This document shows, in pieces, positions 5,587 to 6,245 of a stretch of DNA of 6,245 nucleotides. The position numbers and the translations under genes are program-made. Position 1 is the stretch's first letter; each line of letters starts with the position of its first letter. The notes beneath the pieces were generated by a model that had not been told where the DNA came from, did not search any database, and worked only from the letters and a program-made list of their open reading frames with translations. Origin of the DNA: Alphaproteobacteria bacterium (GTDB lineage: Bacteria > Pseudomonadota > Alphaproteobacteria > Sphingomonadales > Emcibacteraceae); NCBI GenBank assembly GCA_002749135.1, contig NVVY01000010.1:32118-38362 (forward strand), given 5' to 3'.

Positions 5587-5760
5587 TTTTCTTACTTCCT
5601 CTATCTGAGTGATGAGCCTAATTCACCCTTGAAACATGGCCATTATCTCAAACTTTGTGTTAATAAAATATGAACTAAGTTAATTAACTATAATATTATT
5701 TTGAAAGCAGTTACAATATTTTCATAAAAAAACTATTTACCCGCCAAAGGCAATGCGCGT
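5587..5760. promoter_or_regulatory. divergent promoter region between flbT and the TPR gene
   Basis: An AT-rich 174-nt region that must hold the start signals for both flbT (minus) and the TPR gene (plus), unless either is read through. For flbT, TTGTAA (5716-5711) and TATAGT (5692-5687) with an 18-nt spacer form a plausible sigma-70-like promoter. On the plus strand a perfect TATAAT (5689-5694) overlaps it but lacks a good -35. A 12-bp palindrome AGTTAATTAACT (5678-5689) overlaps both -10 candidates. No exact CtrA box is present; TTAA-N7-TGAA at 5660-5674 is one base off. Confidence 0.3.
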
Positions 5761-6245
5761 ATGACACAGAAAAGCAACAGGCTTCCCACCCCCAGAACGG
5801 CCCGGCAATATGAAAAACTCATCCTTACCGGCACCAAACATTATGAAGCAGGCGAGCTTCAGGATGCCCTGAAATATTTTACCAAAGCATTGGAATTCAA
5901 GGACTATCACCCCAATACATTAGTTCTTATGGCCCGGTGTCTTTTTGGGTTGGGTATGAAAAACAAGGCTATCAGCCTGCTGGAACATGCGCTGGACCAA
6001 AGTGCCGACAATCCGGCCATCTGCGAATCTCTGGGCAGTGCGTGCCTGTCCTTTAACATGCCCGAACTGGCGGTAAAATTTTTCACCCTTTATGTCCAAA
6101 TCAATTCAGGCGAACCTATCGGCTATAACAATCTGGCAACGGCCCTTCGGGAGAATGGTCAGTTGGATGAATCCATTCAGCTCTTGCAGGATATTCTTCC
6201 GATTTTTCCGGAAAATGCTATCCTGTGGAATTCTATCGGTGCCGG
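5761..6245 (+). CDS. TPR-repeat protein, 5' part only (cut by right edge)
   Basis: The first 161 codons of a tetratricopeptide-repeat protein that runs off the right edge. It has no signal peptide: the start MTQKSNRLPTPRTARQ is basic and polar. Repeats follow from about residue 17: TPR1 (17-50, with Tyr28, Gly31, Ala36, Phe40, Ala43), TPR2 (51-84), TPR3 (85-118), TPR4 (119-152, GYNNLATALRENGQLDESI) and the beginning of a fifth. TPR arrays bind proteins. Divergence from flbT beside a flagellin modification cluster suggests the N-terminal TPR part of a flagellin glycosyltransferase like Caulobacter FlmG, in which the TPR domain binds flagellin. No transferase domain is visible, so this is inference. 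The ATG at 5761 has AAAGG (5746-5750) 10 nt upstream, and an in-frame stop lies at 5725-5727. An ATG at 5753 is out of frame and stops after three codons. Confidence 0.85.
   Translation, partial: MTQKSNRLPTPRTARQYEKLILTGTKHYEAGELQDALKYFTKALEFKDYHPNTLVLMARCLFGLGMKNKAISLLEHALDQSADNPAICESLGSACLSFNMPELAVKFFTLYVQINSGEPIGYNNLATALRENGQLDESIQLLQDILPIFPENAILWNSIGA

Noticed and set aside
5678..5689. Perfect palindrome AGTTAATTAACT as a CtrA or other operator
   Set aside because: The TTAA pair is directly adjacent and not separated by 7 nt, and the region is so AT-rich that a short palindrome is not significant by itself.
5753..5764. A three-codon upstream ORF overlapping the TPR start
   Set aside because: ATG CGC GTA TGA is present, but AAAGG is only 2 nt from this ATG, too close for initiation, so it is probably chance.

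Overview
The window reads as a flagellar filament and flagellin-glycosylation locus from an alphaproteobacterium. The main evidence is the side-by-side flbT and flaF genes (flagellin regulators largely confined to this class), a short Caulobacter-type flagellin of 281 residues, and two exact TTAA-N7-TTAA sites of the CtrA type just upstream of the flagellin gene. I cannot name a genus.

All complete genes lie on the minus strand and read from right to left. First come flbT and flaF, which overlap by 41 nt. Next is a 274-nt intergenic region with two CtrA-type boxes, a candidate promoter and the flagellin leader. The flagellin gene follows, with a 15-bp hairpin after its stop, then a FlaG-family gene with a clear intrinsic terminator. 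Beyond that is a sugar-modification run: an SpsF-type cytidylyltransferase, a SAM-dependent methyltransferase of the pseudaminic-acid-associated family, pseB, and the first 156 codons of pseC, which leaves the window at the left edge. On the plus strand, diverging from flbT, a TPR-repeat protein begins and is cut by the right edge.

The genes can be read as one pathway. PseB and PseC carry out the first two steps from UDP-GlcNAc toward pseudaminic acid (or a close nonulosonic acid). The SpsF-type enzyme probably makes the CMP-activated sugar and the methyltransferase probably decorates the sugar or an intermediate. The flagellin, with its Ser/Thr-rich centre, is the likely acceptor. FlbT and FlaF control flagellin translation and export. 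The truncated TPR protein could be the TPR part of a flagellin glycosyltransferase such as Caulobacter FlmG, but no transferase domain is visible. The acetyltransferase (PseH), UDP-sugar hydrolase (PseG) and synthase (PseI) steps are not in the window; they may lie to the left.

The most interesting non-coding signals are the paired CtrA boxes, the flagellin leader with structures near its ribosome binding site, two minus-strand hairpins whose G-U pairs show which strand they act on, and a run of eight cytosines in the flaG coding strand. I found no RNA genes, mobile elements or CRISPR arrays.
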